A DNA stretch of 64,000 nt from Halomonas sp. 7T (GCF_025643255.1 NZ_CP087112.1:2666001-2730000), one strand, 5' to 3'. Shown: positions 45,397-56,604, counted from the stretch's first letter. A program made the numbers and translations. Notes: a model not told the origin generated them from the sequence alone.

Positions 45397-46398
45397 ATGC
45401 CTTTGACGCTATCTACCACCGCAGAAGGCGTCAGCGACCGCTTAGAACACGCGGTACTGCGTGATCTTGCGTGGTTGCTAGCCACGCCTGATTTAATTGA
45501 ACTACCGGGCCCTAACGCCTACCCAGGCAGACCCACTCGCCAGGAGCTGGGCTTAGTCGATTCAGTTGATGAGTGGCTGGCGCGCATTTCGCCACTGGTG
45601 AATGCGCTAGATGGCAAACTGGCAACGCGTATGGGGCACTACCATGAGCGGCTGTGGCACCTGATGTTAGATAACGCGCCCAACACGCGCCTACTCGCCA
45701 AGAATCTGCGTATTACTCAGCGGCGCAATACCCTGGGCGAGCTGGATATGCTCTATCGAACACGTAATAACCCTGACCCTGTTCATCTCGAAGTGGCGAT
45801 AAAGTTCTATCTTGGCCTACCCGAAGGGCCTGGGGAAGCGACCAGCCAAAGCCGCTGGATTGGCCCTGGCGGGCTAGACAGTCTAGCGCTGAAATGCAGC
45901 CATCTGCGCCATCACCAGCTGCCCATTTCGCGCACCGCCATCGCGCAAGCACTTATCACCCAATGGCTAGCGCCAAGAGATTTAGGCCCCCTCCCGCCAC
46001 TTAACGGTCAGCTCACCCAACGCCTAGCAATGCCTGGCGTACTGTTTTATCCCTGGCACACGACGATGCCGCCGCCCATCGGAGCAACGGTCAATCATCG
46101 GCGCGGCACGTGGTGTTATTTAAAGGATTGGCCGACACTTGCGAACCAAAGAAGTGAGTCACTACAGATGGTGTGGTTGGAGAAACCTCACTGGCTGGCT
46201 CCGCCACCCCAAGCCGCGTTCCAACCCGCCAAGCAGGAAATGGCAATAGTGAAACCACTCATTGAACGCTATGGCCCGCAGCAGGTGATGCTTTACGACC
46301 CAGAAGTAGATACCGAAGCACAGCCAATAGAACGTCTTATCATTGTACCCAATGACTGGCCACGACAAGTGCCGCTACCGCCTCACGCTCGCGATTAA
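45397..46398 (+). CDS. DUF1853 family protein (PD-(D/E)XK-like)
   Basis: About 333 residues, a cytoplasmic protein of the DUF1853 family. The conserved core NTLGELDMLYR followed by VHLEVAIKFYLG has the D ... E-x-K spacing of PD-(D/E)XK nuclease folds, but no activity is known to me. The start is ambiguous: the ATG at 45397 directly abuts GGGAG, a TTG at 45403 has that site six bases upstream and may be the true start, and a TTG at 45376 has none. It lies after the pseudogene locus and is convergent with proB. Confidence 0.85.
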   Translation: MPLTLSTTAEGVSDRLEHAVLRDLAWLLATPDLIELPGPNAYPGRPTRQELGLVDSVDEWLARISPLVNALDGKLATRMGHYHERLWHLMLDNAPNTRLLAKNLRITQRRNTLGELDMLYRTRNNPDPVHLEVAIKFYLGLPEGPGEATSQSRWIGPGGLDSLALKCSHLRHHQLPISRTAIAQALITQWLAPRDLGPLPPLNGQLTQRLAMPGVLFYPWHTTMPPPIGATVNHRRGTWCYLKDWPTLANQRSESLQMVWLEKPHWLAPPPQAAFQPAKQEMAIVKPLIERYGPQQVMLYDPEVDTEAQPIERLIIVPNDWPRQVPLPPHARD

Positions 46399-46410
46399 AT
46401 AATCAACTGA

Positions 46411-47580
46411 TTAAACAACCACCAAGTTATCGCGGTGGATCAGCTCGTGCGCTTCCACATAGCCGAGTATTGCCTCAATTTGATGGCTCGGCTGGCCCGC
46501 TAACTGGCGGGCTTCATCAGCGCCGTAGTTAACCAACCCTTTAGCCACACGTGCACCCTGCTCATCCACGCACAGCACCATGTCCCCACGTTTAAAGCCG
46601 CCCTGCACGTCACGCACCCCCACTGCAAGCAGGCTAGAGCCTTTGCCACGCAGCACGTTTACCGCCCCGGCATCCAGCACTAAGGTGCCACGCACCTGCA
46701 GCTGGCCTGCTAGCCAACGTTTGCGAGCAGCGATGGGCGCTTGATCTGGCCGCAGCAGAGTGCCCAGTGCCTCACCCCCCATAACGCGAGCAATAACCTC
46801 TGGCTGGCGGCCACTGGCAATCACGGTGACCGCGCCAGAACGAGCGGCGAGCTGCGCCGCGCGCACCTTGGTACTCATACCACCGCGCCCCAGCACCCCG
46901 CCACTGCCCGCCACGGCTGCTAAGCGTGGATCATCAGCGCGGCCTTCGGCAATCATCTTGGCATTGGGGTCGTGACGAGGGTCAGCGTCAAACAACCCCT
47001 CCTGATCGGTGAGCAGCAGCAGTGCATCGGCTTCTAACAAGTTAGCGACCAGCGCGCCGAGGGTGTCGTTATCGCCAAAGCGAATCTCATCGGTGACCAC
47101 GGTATCGTTTTCGTTGATTACCGGCACTACGCGCATTTCAACCAACGTGCGCAACGCCGACAACGCATTGAGGTAGCGTTTTCGGTTAGAAAGGTCATCA
47201 TGGGTGAGCAGAATCTGTGCCGTTAACATACCGTGGCGAGCAAAGTGCTGCTCATAGCACTGGGTGAGGCCGTTCTGGCCCACCGCCGCCGCCGCCTGCA
47301 GCTCATGAACGGCACTGGGACGCGCTTGCCACCCCAGGCGAACCATGCCTGCCGCTACGGCACCGGAGGAAACCAGCACTACTTCTTTGCCCTGCTGATG
47401 CAGTGCGGCAATCTGGTCGACCCAGCCACCAATCGCCGCTTCATCCAAGCCGCGACCATCGTTGGTAAGCAGCGCGCTGCCAATTTTGACCACCACCCGG
47501 CGGGCGCTGCTTAACGCCTCTCGGCCCGGCAACTGCTCATTGCTTTCCACGTCGCGACTCTCCCAAGCCATTTTGCTCAC
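46411..47580 (-). CDS. proB: Glutamate 5-kinase
   Basis: First enzyme of proline synthesis, phosphorylating glutamate. The 389-residue protein has the amino acid kinase domain ([39 protein letters not shown]) and a C-terminal PUA domain (about 290-375, [23 protein letters not shown]). Proline is also a compatible solute in halophiles. The start is a GTG at 47580 or an ATG three codons later (47571). It lies 50 bases after obgE on the same strand, a conserved neighbourhood. Confidence 0.96.
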   Translation of the reverse strand: MSKMAWESRDVESNEQLPGREALSSARRVVVKIGSALLTNDGRGLDEAAIGGWVDQIAALHQQGKEVVLVSSGAVAAGMVRLGWQARPSAVHELQAAAAVGQNGLTQCYEQHFARHGMLTAQILLTHDDLSNRKRYLNALSALRTLVEMRVVPVINENDTVVTDEIRFGDNDTLGALVANLLEADALLLLTDQEGLFDADPRHDPNAKMIAEGRADDPRLAAVAGSGGVLGRGGMSTKVRAAQLAARSGAVTVIASGRQPEVIARVMGGEALGTLLRPDQAPIAARKRWLAGQLQVRGTLVLDAGAVNVLRGKGSSLLAVGVRDVQGGFKRGDMVLCVDEQGARVAKGLVNYGADEARQLAGQPSHQIEAILGYVEAHELIHRDNLVVV

Positions 47581-47631
47581 GCGTTCAATTCCGTTATCCC
47601 TGCGGACGCTTCCCCTGCAACCAACGGACGA

Positions 47632-48852
<1,221 letters not shown>

Positions 48853-48903
48853 CTAACTGCAATATCCCGCCCGTTGATAACGGGCAAAAGGGATCGAAAA
48901 GAC

Positions 48904-48931
48904 AAAAAAGCCCCGCCATGGCGGGGCTTTT
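48904..48931 (-). terminator. Strong intrinsic terminator after rpmA
   Basis: AAAAGCCCCGCC and GGCGGGGCTTTT (48906-48917, 48920-48931) pair perfectly, with T runs on both strands (six T on the transcript strand). It lies between rpmA and obgE. Confidence 0.92.
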
Positions 48932-48966
48932 ACTTCGTCATCTTCATCCTGCGCAACGGGTGTTGC

Positions 48967-49224
48967 TTAGGCAGAAACGATGCTAACGAATTTACGGTTG
49001 TTCGGACCTTTGGTCTCGAACTTCACGAAGCCGTCGTTCAAAGCGAACAGCGTGTGATCACGGCCTAAGCCAACGCCAGTGCCTGCGTGGAAACGCGTGC
49101 CACGCTGACGAACGATGATGCTACCCGCGCTGGCCGCTTGGCCACCGAAGAGTTTCACACCTAAGCGTTTGGACTCGGAATCGCGACCGTTACGCGTGGA
49201 GCCGGCTGCCTTTTTATGTGCCAT
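48967..49224 (-). CDS. rpmA: 50S ribosomal protein L27
   Basis: An 85-residue ribosomal protein at the peptidyl-transferase centre. It begins [20 protein letters not shown] and has [19 protein letters not shown] in the middle, both invariant. No N-terminal cleavage extension of the Firmicutes type is present. It lies 29 bases after rplU, in the standard rplU-rpmA operon. Confidence 0.98.
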   Translation of the reverse strand: MAHKKAAGSTRNGRDSESKRLGVKLFGGQAASAGSIIVRQRGTRFHAGTGVGLGRDHTLFALNDGFVKFETKGPNNRKFVSIVSA

Positions 49225-49253
49225 TGCAAAATCCTCCTAAGGGAATTGACCGC

Positions 49254-49565
49254 TTACGCAGAAATTCCGGTAATTTTGACTTCAGTGAACCACTGACGGT
49301 GGCCCTGACGCTTCATGTGGTGCTTCCGGCGACGGAACTTGATGATCGTTACTTTATCGCCACGGCCGTGGGAAACGATCTCAGCGGACACTTTGGCACC
49401 GCTAATGAAAGGTGCGCCAATGTTGACGTCATCGCCGTCTGCAACCAGCAGCACTTCATCTAACTCAATCGTTTCGCCGGTAGCGACTTCGATTTTTTCG
49501 AGTTTGAGGGTTTGACCTTCTTGAACGCGGTACTGTTTGCCACCGCTTTTAATAACTGCGTACAT
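49254..49565 (-). CDS. rplU: 50S ribosomal protein L21
   Basis: A 103-residue ribosomal protein: [18 protein letters not shown] at the N terminus, [15 protein letters not shown] near the end. First gene of rplU-rpmA, with a long leader of about 130 bases from the promoter at 49704-49732. Confidence 0.98.
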   Translation of the reverse strand: MYAVIKSGGKQYRVQEGQTLKLEKIEVATGETIELDEVLLVADGDDVNIGAPFISGAKVSAEIVSHGRGDKVTIIKFRRRKHHMKRQGHRQWFTEVKITGISA

Positions 49566-49703
49566 GTCGCTCTCCGGACTTGTCGTTAATGCCGGTTACG
49601 CCCCGCGTAACCAACGCTCATCGCCTTCCGCTCTTATCGACCTGCTGCGAGTGGCGCCCCTTTTGGCAGCCATCTGACAGGGAGCATGATGAGTGGGTCG
49701 CGA

Positions 49704-49732
49704 ATTATAGCGACTATCACGGCTTACCACAA
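49704..49732 (-). promoter_or_regulatory. Sigma-70 promoter of rplU-rpmA
   Basis: Reverse strand TTGTGG (49727-49732), a 17-base spacer, then a perfect TATAAT (49704-49709). The start site should be near 49697. The 285-base gap to ispB otherwise shows no convincing gene. Confidence 0.8.
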
Positions 49733-49850
49733 GATGAGAGGGCATTGTCAATCACACCTTACGCCATGAACGCCTTCCACTACCTTGACGCCTCACAGAC
49801 AGCCCCATAGCATGGCCTCAACTACCCCACCCCCGCGATGAACGGAACCC

Positions 49851-50855
49851 ATGACAGCCAACGTCTCTCAAACCTCGCCTGCCAGCCCAACGCCTTCACC
49901 GCTGCACGCCGTGGTGGCTGATGACTTTGACGCCGTAAACCGCACCATTGTCGCGCAGCTGAACTCCAAGGTACCGCTGGTAGAAACCATCGGCCAATAT
50001 ATTATTGAAAGCGGTGGTAAACGTCTGCGCCCGCTGCTGGTGCTTCTGGCGGCCCGCTCGTTGGGCTATGAGGGCGACAAACATATTACGCTCGCTACGC
50101 TGATCGAATTTATGCACACCTCGACGCTGCTGCACGACGACGTGGTCGATGAATCGCATATGCGGCGCGGCAAAAAAACCGCCAACGACGCCTGGGGCAA
50201 TGCACCTTCTGTGCTGGTGGGCGACTTCCTATATTCACGCTCGTTTCAAATGATGGTAGACGTAGGATCGATGCGCATTATGGCCATTCTTTCCGGCGCG
50301 ACCTGCGTGATTGCCGAAGGTGAAGTACTTCAGCTCACCAACATCGGCAACCCGAGCATTTCTGAAGCGGACTACTTTGAAACCATTCAAGGTAAAACAG
50401 CCATGCTGTTTGAAGCCGCCTCCCATAGCGGTGCCGTGCTTGCCAATGCCACACCGGAACAAGAGCGCGCCCTGCAGTATTACGGCCGCTATTTAGGCCT
50501 CGCTTTTCAGCTCATTGACGACCTGCTGGATTACCAAGGCGATGCCGAAACCATGGGCAAAAATGTTGGCGATGACCTAGCGGAAGGCAAACCTACCCTG
50601 CCGCTGATTCACGCAATGGAGCGCGGCACGCCGGAACAAGCAAAGTTGATCCGCCAAGTAATTCGCAAGGGCGGGCTAGAACAGCTCGACGACGTGCTGG
50701 AGATTATCAATACCACCGGTGCACTGGAATACACCCGCGCACGGGCCGTAGAGATGGCCGATAAAGCCCTGGCCGAACTTGATAGTCTGCCACCCAGCCC
50801 CTATCGAGATAGCATGGCGAACATCGCTCGTTTAGCGGTTGATCGCAAAGCATAA
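49851..50855 (+). CDS. ispB: Octaprenyl/polyprenyl diphosphate synthase
   Basis: Long-chain prenyltransferase making the side chain of ubiquinone. The 334-residue all-helical protein carries the GGKRLRPLL motif, the first Asp-rich motif LLHDDVVDE and the second LIDDLLDYQ. It is divergent from rplU, the usual arrangement in gammaproteobacteria, which supports the IspB name. GAACGGA precedes the ATG. Chain length (eight or nine units) cannot be determined from the sequence here. Confidence 0.95.
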   Translation: MTANVSQTSPASPTPSPLHAVVADDFDAVNRTIVAQLNSKVPLVETIGQYIIESGGKRLRPLLVLLAARSLGYEGDKHITLATLIEFMHTSTLLHDDVVDESHMRRGKKTANDAWGNAPSVLVGDFLYSRSFQMMVDVGSMRIMAILSGATCVIAEGEVLQLTNIGNPSISEADYFETIQGKTAMLFEAASHSGAVLANATPEQERALQYYGRYLGLAFQLIDDLLDYQGDAETMGKNVGDDLAEGKPTLPLIHAMERGTPEQAKLIRQVIRKGGLEQLDDVLEIINTTGALEYTRARAVEMADKALAELDSLPPSPYRDSMANIARLAVDRKA

Positions 50856-50894
50856 AGTCTGCACAACAAAGCAACCCAGCGCGCAAAAAGGGGC

Positions 50895-50923
50895 TTGAAA
50901 AACCCCCTTCGCCTGCGTATGAT
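50895..50923 (+). promoter_or_regulatory. Sigma-70 promoter of tRNA-Pro
   Basis: TTGAAA (50895-50900), a 17-base spacer, TATGAT (50918-50923), followed by a GC-rich discriminator typical of stable-RNA promoters under stringent control. Confidence 0.8.
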
Positions 50924-50967
50924 TCGCTCCGTTGTTAAGCACTGTCCAGCATGCTTTTAACAATCCA

Positions 50968-51044
50968 CGGAATATAGCTCAGCTTGGTAGAGCGCTGCCT
51001 TCGGGAGGCAGAGGTCGTAGGTTCGAATCCTGCTATTCCGACCA
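50968..51044 (+). tRNA. tRNA-Pro (CGG)
   Basis: A 77-base cloverleaf. CGGAATA pairs with TATTCCG at the acceptor stem, the anticodon stem CTGCC/GGCAG encloses TTCGGGA with anticodon CGG (reads CCG), the T arm has GTTCGAATC, and an encoded CCA ends at 51044. Confidence 0.97.
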
Positions 51045-51057
51045 AAAATTCTATGAA

Positions 51058-51096
51058 AACGGCCACTTAGCTTTTAAAGCAAGTGGCCGTTTTTGT
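51058..51096 (+). terminator. Intrinsic terminator after tRNA-Pro
   Basis: AACGGCCACTT and AAGTGGCCGTT pair across a 12-base interior, followed by a T run (TTTTTG). Confidence 0.92.
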
Positions 51097-51238
51097 TTGG
51101 GCTAAAAGCATAGAGAGATCGACCAATAAACAGGTTTGAGATGGTAGCCATTAAAACCTAGTATCTAAAACCTAGTGTCGTGAGGCATGGTATCAGCGGC
51201 CTAGTAGAACCCACAAACCGATGAAAGGGCATGCGTAG

Positions 51239-52147
51239 ATGACCGCTAAAGAACGCCAGATAACCCTGCTCGATGGCGGCATGGGGCAAGAGCTGCGCAG
51301 ACGTAGCCGCTACCCCGCCTCGCCCTTATGGTCGGCACAGGTCATGCTCGATGAGCCGCACCTGGTCACCGCGGCTCATCGCGACTTCATCGAGGCCGGG
51401 GCAGACATCATAACGCTTAACAACTACAGCGCCACGCCTCAACGGCTAGCGCGGGATGGCGACCCAGCGCTGTTTGCAACACTACATGGGGCGGCACTTG
51501 CCTCAGCCCGACAGGCGCAGCAAGAGAGTGGCCGTGCTGTCCTTATTGCTGGCTGCCTGCCGCCTCTGGTGGCAAGTTACCATCATGCGGCAGTGCCTGA
51601 TGACAAGACTTGCCTGGATAGCTACCGCCAGTTAGTGGGTGCCCAAGAAGGCGTAGATCTTTTCATTTGCGAAACCATGTCGCTGGCGCGGGAAGCGCTG
51701 GCAGCCACCACTGCGGCGGTGGAGCGCGATACCCGGGTATGGACAGCGTTTACGGTTGACGATAGTGACGGGACACGCCTGCGGTCTGGCGAACTTCTGG
51801 CTGACGCGGCGCAGGCCATTATGGCTGCAGGCGCTGAGAAAATATTAGTGAACTGCTCCGTCCCCGAAGCCATTACCACGGCAATGGGCGTGCTTGCAGC
51901 CGCCAACATCCCCTTCGGTGGCTTTGCCAATGGGTTCACCTCTATCGCCGCACTTCAGCCAGGGGGCACCGTGGACACATTAACGGCGCGAGAGGATCTT
52001 GGCCCACAGGCATATGCTGATTACGCGCTTCAGTGGGTGGAACAAGGCGCGACGGTGGTCGGTGGCTGCTGCGAAGTCGGCCCTGCCCATATTGCGGCCA
52101 TCGCCACCCGCTTAATCAATGCCGGGTACACGCTGGCAACCCCCTAG
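51239..52147 (+). CDS. Homocysteine S-methyltransferase family protein
   Basis: A 302-residue zinc-dependent methyltransferase of the MmuM/BHMT type that would methylate homocysteine to methionine. It has LLDGGMGQEL at the N terminus, ITLNNYSATPQRL, and the zinc Cys residues in ILVNCSVPEA and VVGGCCEVGP near the C terminus. The methyl donor could be S-methylmethionine, SAM or betaine; betaine would be of interest in a halophile but cannot be settled. Convergent with the helicase gene, overlapping it by four bases. Confidence 0.92.
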   Translation: MTAKERQITLLDGGMGQELRRRSRYPASPLWSAQVMLDEPHLVTAAHRDFIEAGADIITLNNYSATPQRLARDGDPALFATLHGAALASARQAQQESGRAVLIAGCLPPLVASYHHAAVPDDKTCLDSYRQLVGAQEGVDLFICETMSLAREALAATTAAVERDTRVWTAFTVDDSDGTRLRSGELLADAAQAIMAAGAEKILVNCSVPEAITTAMGVLAAANIPFGGFANGFTSIAALQPGGTVDTLTAREDLGPQAYADYALQWVEQGATVVGGCCEVGPAHIAAIATRLINAGYTLATP

Positions 52148-54405
52148 GAGCCTAGCCCCCACCAACGGGGCAGCAATGCCCGCACCTTGGGCTGGGCAAA
52201 ACGATCATCCATTAACACCACCACCCCTTCATCCTCGGGGCTGCGGATCACCCTTCCGGCGGCTTGCACCACTTTGATCATGCCAGGTATGCGGTAGGTG
52301 TAATCTTCCCCCTGGCCGAAGCGAGCGTTCAAACGCTCTTTCAGTGCTTCGTTAAAATCATTAAACGGTGGTAGGCCTAAGGTGGCAATAAACGCGCCGA
52401 TTAAGCGCTCGCCAGGAAGGTCGATTCCTTCGGCGAAGGCCCCACCTAGTACGGCAAATCCAATTCCTTTACCGCCCGGAGTAAAGCGCGCCAGAAAGGC
52501 GTCGCGCTCGGCTTCCTGCATACCGCGGGCTTGGGCAAACACCGGCACGCCGGGGTGTGCCTGCTCAAACGGCGCCATCACTTGCTCCAAGTAAGCAAAG
52601 CTACTAAAAAATGCCAAATAGTGGCCAGGCTTGCGCTGATACTGTTCGGCTAACACCTTCACAATCGGCGCTACAGAGGCTTCACGGTGATGATAGCGGG
52701 TAGAGATATCCGCGCGAATACGCACGTCCAATTGACGGGCGGCAAACGGCGACGCCACTTCCCGCCACACGCTATTGTCTGGCAACCCCAGTAAATCGCG
52801 ATAGTAATGGAGAGGGCTTAGCGTGGCCGAAAATAGCACAGCGCTGTGGGCTGCCTTGAAGCGTGCCGCTAAAAAATCTGCTGGAATAACATTGCGCAGC
52901 CCCAGTAAAGCGTTGCCTCGGCCATCAAGGGCGAAGTCGCAAAGTGAGTGATCGCCAAACCGCTCCGCCAAACGGCAGAAAGCCAAGGATTCAAACAGCA
53001 GCTCTTGAAGCTCAACGCTAGCAGTATCGGGGTGCTCAACCAAATAATCGGTGATCGCGCCCGCCAGCGTTTGCAGTGCGCTCATTAGCTTGTTGGGCAG
53101 CGCATCAAGCAAATGGTAACGCTGTGACGCCGTTGCCTCGGTGGTCACGTCTTTCGTTAACGCCTGCCACTGCCTGCCCACCCGGGCCAGCGGTTTGGCA
53201 AGCGCGGGAGGTGAACGGCGCCGCAACCTGCTCAAGCGCTGCTGGGAAAGCTCGGCGCTGTACATGCCCCGTGCGCGCTCAACTAAGTTGTGCGCTTCAT
53301 CGACCAGCAGACCGACCCGCCAGTCGTTGGCTTGGGCCAATCCATGCAGCAGCGCATGGCTGTCAAACCAGTGGTTCACATCGCCCACTACTACGTCGGC
53401 CCAGCGGGCTAACTCTTGGCCTAGATAATACGGGCACACCTTGTGGGCAAGCGCCACGTTGCGTACGCCCTCGCGGTCAAGCCAATGTCGTTCTACAGCA
53501 GCGTGGCGTGCAGCAGGCAAGCGGTCATAAAAGCCTGCTGCTAACGGGCAAGCATCGCCCTGACAGGCGGTGCCCGGGTATTCACAGGCCTTATCGCGGG
53601 CCACCAATTCCAGCACCCGCAACGGCTGCGAGGGGGCACCCAGGCTGATCAGGGCATCCAATGCTAAGCGGCGGCCAGGGGTTTTCATCGTCAGAAAAGC
53701 CACCCTATCCAACGCCTGGCGGGGCATTGCAGACAGCATCGGAAACAGCGTGCCGAGGGTTTTGCCAATACCGGTCGGCGCTTGAGCGAGGAGGCACCGC
53801 CCAGTACTGGCGGCTTTGTAGACATCTTCCGCCAGCGTCCGTTGGCCAACGCGAAAATCCGGGTAGGGAAACGTGAGCGTCGCCAGCCACGCATCACGCC
53901 GCTGACGATGGGCAGACTCCTGTTCTGCCCAGGCCAAAAAGCGCTGGCACTGCTCGGTAAAAAACGTCTGCAATTCGGCTGCACTAGCCTCGTAGGTCAA
54001 CAGCGTTTCCTGGCCACTAGCGATGTCCAGATACACCAAGGCCAGCGTCAAACGCTCAAGATGCCGTTCGGCGCACAGCAGCGCGCCATATATTTTCACC
54101 TGCGCCCAGTGCAATGCACGCTGATTGGCCGCCATGCGCTCTAAATTGCCACGATAGGTTTTAACCTCTTCCAGCCGGTTAGCGCTGGGGTCAAAGCCGT
54201 CAGCGCGACCCGCCACGCGAAGCGCCTGATACTCACCGGAAAGCGGCAGTTCAGCTAGGTAATCCTCGCCCCGACGGCTAGCCACTAACCCATGCCCTTC
54301 GATACCTTCCTGAGCGCTGGGGGGTGGCGTAAAGCGGTGATCAAGATCGCCCTGCCGTGCGGTGAAATCACACAGCGTACGCACCGCTACCCGATAGCGA
54401 TTCAT
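52144..54405 (-). CDS. XPD/DinG-type DNA helicase with N-terminal PD-(D/E)XK-like region
   Basis: A 753-residue superfamily 2 helicase. Walker A APTGIGKT lies near 212, four Cys typical of the iron-sulfur domain near 272-323 (ACEYPGTACQGDACP, VCPYY), the DEAH box LLVDEAHNL near 369, and FSATLSP, QAAGRVIRS in the C-terminal half. The N-terminal 200 residues contain GRADGFD ... EEVKTYRG, which fits a Cas4-like PD-(D/E)XK nuclease site. The ATG at 54405 overlaps the stop of the upstream FAN1 gene by four bases (ATGA), so the two are coupled. A joint role in DNA crosslink repair is inferred. Confidence 0.9.
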   Translation of the reverse strand: MNRYRVAVRTLCDFTARQGDLDHRFTPPPSAQEGIEGHGLVASRRGEDYLAELPLSGEYQALRVAGRADGFDPSANRLEEVKTYRGNLERMAANQRALHWAQVKIYGALLCAERHLERLTLALVYLDIASGQETLLTYEASAAELQTFFTEQCQRFLAWAEQESAHRQRRDAWLATLTFPYPDFRVGQRTLAEDVYKAASTGRCLLAQAPTGIGKTLGTLFPMLSAMPRQALDRVAFLTMKTPGRRLALDALISLGAPSQPLRVLELVARDKACEYPGTACQGDACPLAAGFYDRLPAARHAAVERHWLDREGVRNVALAHKVCPYYLGQELARWADVVVGDVNHWFDSHALLHGLAQANDWRVGLLVDEAHNLVERARGMYSAELSQQRLSRLRRRSPPALAKPLARVGRQWQALTKDVTTEATASQRYHLLDALPNKLMSALQTLAGAITDYLVEHPDTASVELQELLFESLAFCRLAERFGDHSLCDFALDGRGNALLGLRNVIPADFLAARFKAAHSAVLFSATLSPLHYYRDLLGLPDNSVWREVASPFAARQLDVRIRADISTRYHHREASVAPIVKVLAEQYQRKPGHYLAFFSSFAYLEQVMAPFEQAHPGVPVFAQARGMQEAERDAFLARFTPGGKGIGFAVLGGAFAEGIDLPGERLIGAFIATLGLPPFNDFNEALKERLNARFGQGEDYTYRIPGMIKVVQAAGRVIRSPEDEGVVVLMDDRFAQPKVRALLPRWWGLGS

Positions 54406-56090
54406 TGTTTCCCTTCTTGCTGCCAGCGCACATGGCATACCTCAACGGGTATGCCGTGGCGGCAAAAGAAGTCGATCCAACGGCGCTGGTTATCTTGCAG
54501 ACGATCGCCCGGCCCTTTCACTTCTATCATTTTGTAGCGTGGCTCGCCGGGCAGTGCCTCCGGCATCAGCTGAATCAGGTCAGGCAAGCCCGCACGATTA
54601 TGCTTAAGATCATCTAATAGCCGCATAAAACAGGCACGCAAATGGGCAGGCGGCAAACACTTAAGCGCCAGCGTTAGCAGGTCCTCACTGACGATACCCC
54701 AGTGTACAAACGGCGAGGTAATGCCTTGCTTGGCGTGCCACGTGCGCAGGATCGTGTCCTGATAGCGGCCGTCATCCAGCTGGGCCAAGCAGGCGTCGAT
54801 ATCGACTTGGCGATGATGGACAAAATCTTCGCGGTATAAATCCGCTGGCCCGCTGTGAAACGGATGAAAAAACGCCCCTGGCAGCGGTTTAAAAATAGCC
54901 GGCCAAAGCAGCAAACCAAACAGCCCTGTCAGGAGGCTATTTTCCACATAAAACACGGGGGCAGTTGCCGCAGAAAAGTGCTCGGCGACAGCACGCTCCA
55001 CCGGCTGAGGTCCGGGGAGTTCTAGCATATAGGTGGGCGCATCAGCCGCGTTAGAGGTATGGGGCACAGGCTGGTTCAATTTACGCGCCAAACGCGGTAA
55101 CAGCCGCCTAAGCGCTTGCTGCTCGCCGTCGTTTGGCTGCGCGTCAAGCGCGCTGATGGTGAGCTGATAGGCCTCAGAATAACGACGCAGACGCTCCAAT
55201 ACCCGCAACCTGCGAATGCGTGCCTCGCTGTTGTTCGACTCAGCGTAAAGTGAAAGCGCCAGCTCCGCGTCACCGCTGCGCTCTGCCGTGCGACCGAGGT
55301 TAAGCAGCAGCCGCGAACGACGGGCGTCTAGCCAGCGATTGCCGAACGTGCCGGGTACTTCTTGCGCCAGCAGGTTAGGTGGTTCGCCGTCTACCAAGCG
55401 TTCGCGCAGGCGGTGCAGTGTTAAGTAAGTAGTCACTTCATCGCGATGTTGGAACGCGCGCGAGGCTGCGGTAATCGGCACTTGCTCAAAACGCTGCAGG
55501 CCAAGCTCCGTTAGCACAAACTCTGCCCAGTCCTGGCGCAGGTTGCCAAAAAACATCAACCGTAGGCGGTCGCAGAGCGCCATCACCGTTAGCCGCACAA
55601 TCTGTGTTGTCGCCGTTGGCCACCACTGCTGAAGGGGCGCGGGCGCTTGCAGCCGCTCTTCCAAGTCTGTTTGAAGCGCGGCTTTCGTGCTGTTGCGGGC
55701 TAGTCCTGCCCGGGTGATTTCGCCTGCCAATGCCTGGCGCAGCTCACTCAGCCGCAACAGGCGAAATAGCTCGCGACTGTTTAACTGAGGTGCGCTGTCC
55801 ACCCAGCCCATCGCGACCAACGGCGCCAAGGCCTGCTCGGTATCACCGATTTCCGCATAGGCCAGTTTGTCCAGACGAAACAATTCCCCTTTGCGCATCA
55901 CCATGCGCACCAATAGCGCCTGAGAGGCTTGGGGTAACGTTTCAAAATGACGAATCGTGTTGCGTTCGGAAGCGCTTAAGAGATCGTGATGGCGGGCTTC
56001 TACCCACGCCAATACGTAACGAAAATTCGTCAGGTAGTAGAAAGGATCATCTAGGGAGGCGGTCGCTGACGCGACAGGGGCACTGTTCAT
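54402..56090 (-). CDS. FAN1-type VRR-NUC nuclease
   Basis: A 562-residue bacterial homologue of Fanconi-associated nuclease 1. The N-terminal part (about 15-100, FYYLTNFRYVLAWVEARH) and a SAP-like HTH region are followed by TPR-like helices (about 245-330). The C-terminal VRR-NUC domain has GLPDLIQL (Asp, near 500) and MIEVKGPGDRLQDNQRRW (Glu-x-Lys, near 521). FAN1 removes interstrand crosslinks by cutting from 5' flaps. It is the first gene of a two-gene coupled unit with the XPD-type helicase. Confidence 0.92.
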   Translation of the reverse strand: MNSAPVASATASLDDPFYYLTNFRYVLAWVEARHHDLLSASERNTIRHFETLPQASQALLVRMVMRKGELFRLDKLAYAEIGDTEQALAPLVAMGWVDSAPQLNSRELFRLLRLSELRQALAGEITRAGLARNSTKAALQTDLEERLQAPAPLQQWWPTATTQIVRLTVMALCDRLRLMFFGNLRQDWAEFVLTELGLQRFEQVPITAASRAFQHRDEVTTYLTLHRLRERLVDGEPPNLLAQEVPGTFGNRWLDARRSRLLLNLGRTAERSGDAELALSLYAESNNSEARIRRLRVLERLRRYSEAYQLTISALDAQPNDGEQQALRRLLPRLARKLNQPVPHTSNAADAPTYMLELPGPQPVERAVAEHFSAATAPVFYVENSLLTGLFGLLLWPAIFKPLPGAFFHPFHSGPADLYREDFVHHRQVDIDACLAQLDDGRYQDTILRTWHAKQGITSPFVHWGIVSEDLLTLALKCLPPAHLRACFMRLLDDLKHNRAGLPDLIQLMPEALPGEPRYKMIEVKGPGDRLQDNQRRWIDFFCRHGIPVEVCHVRWQQEGKQ

Positions 56091-56122
56091 TTATCCATTG
56101 TAACAGCGCTTGATGGACCAGG

Positions 56123-56506
56123 TTAACCCACCCGGTGCTGATAGAGCACGTCCAGCGCATCCTGGTCATCGGGCTGCTGAGCGGGAGCCGGCACATCTAC
56201 ATTAGAAGAGGGCTTGAAGACAGCAGGCTTGCGGCCACCCACCAGCACATACCACTCCGCTTCTGTCAGGTAGTGTTGGCACCAGCGGCTTAAGCCAGCG
56301 GCTACGTCATCGCGAATACGTTCACCGCTCCGAAAAGCGTGGGCGAGATGCAGTAAGTCCTGGCGGGCAGTGCGGGCACGGGCGTTGCCGCCGTGCACTT
56401 TGGAAAGTGGGCAGCGTCGATCATAGGCCGCGTTGGTTAATGCATTTAACCAACGCTCCAATTCATGCGCCTGAATACCGCCGTAAACTGCCACACTGCA
56501 CTCCAT
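56123..56506 (-). CDS. Conserved-looking protein of unknown function
   Basis: A 127-residue protein that I do not recognise. It has a mostly helical, Arg-rich first part (about 10-90, including HELERWLNALTNAAYDRRCP and LLHLAHAFRSGERIRDD) and a proline/aspartate-rich C-terminal tail. No signal peptide or membrane segment. Codon use resembles its neighbours. It sits 33 bases upstream of the FAN1 gene on the same strand and could be transcribed with it. The ribosome site before the ATG at 56506 is weak. Confidence 0.65.
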   Translation of the reverse strand: MECSVAVYGGIQAHELERWLNALTNAAYDRRCPLSKVHGGNARARTARQDLLHLAHAFRSGERIRDDVAAGLSRWCQHYLTEAEWYVLVGGRKPAVFKPSSNVDVPAPAQQPDDQDALDVLYQHRVG

Positions 56507-56604
56507 GCTGAATGCTTAAAAGAGAGATCATAAACCATTAGCGCTTACTAAATGGGCATTAGACTGCCCGAATCTGACGCCACTGTCATCTTCTTGTCAT
56601 GCCA

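Noticed and set aside
49580..49810. Plus-strand 76-codon frame in the rplU-ispB gap
   Set aside because: It overlaps the rplU promoter (49704-49732) and leader and has no motif or ribosome site.
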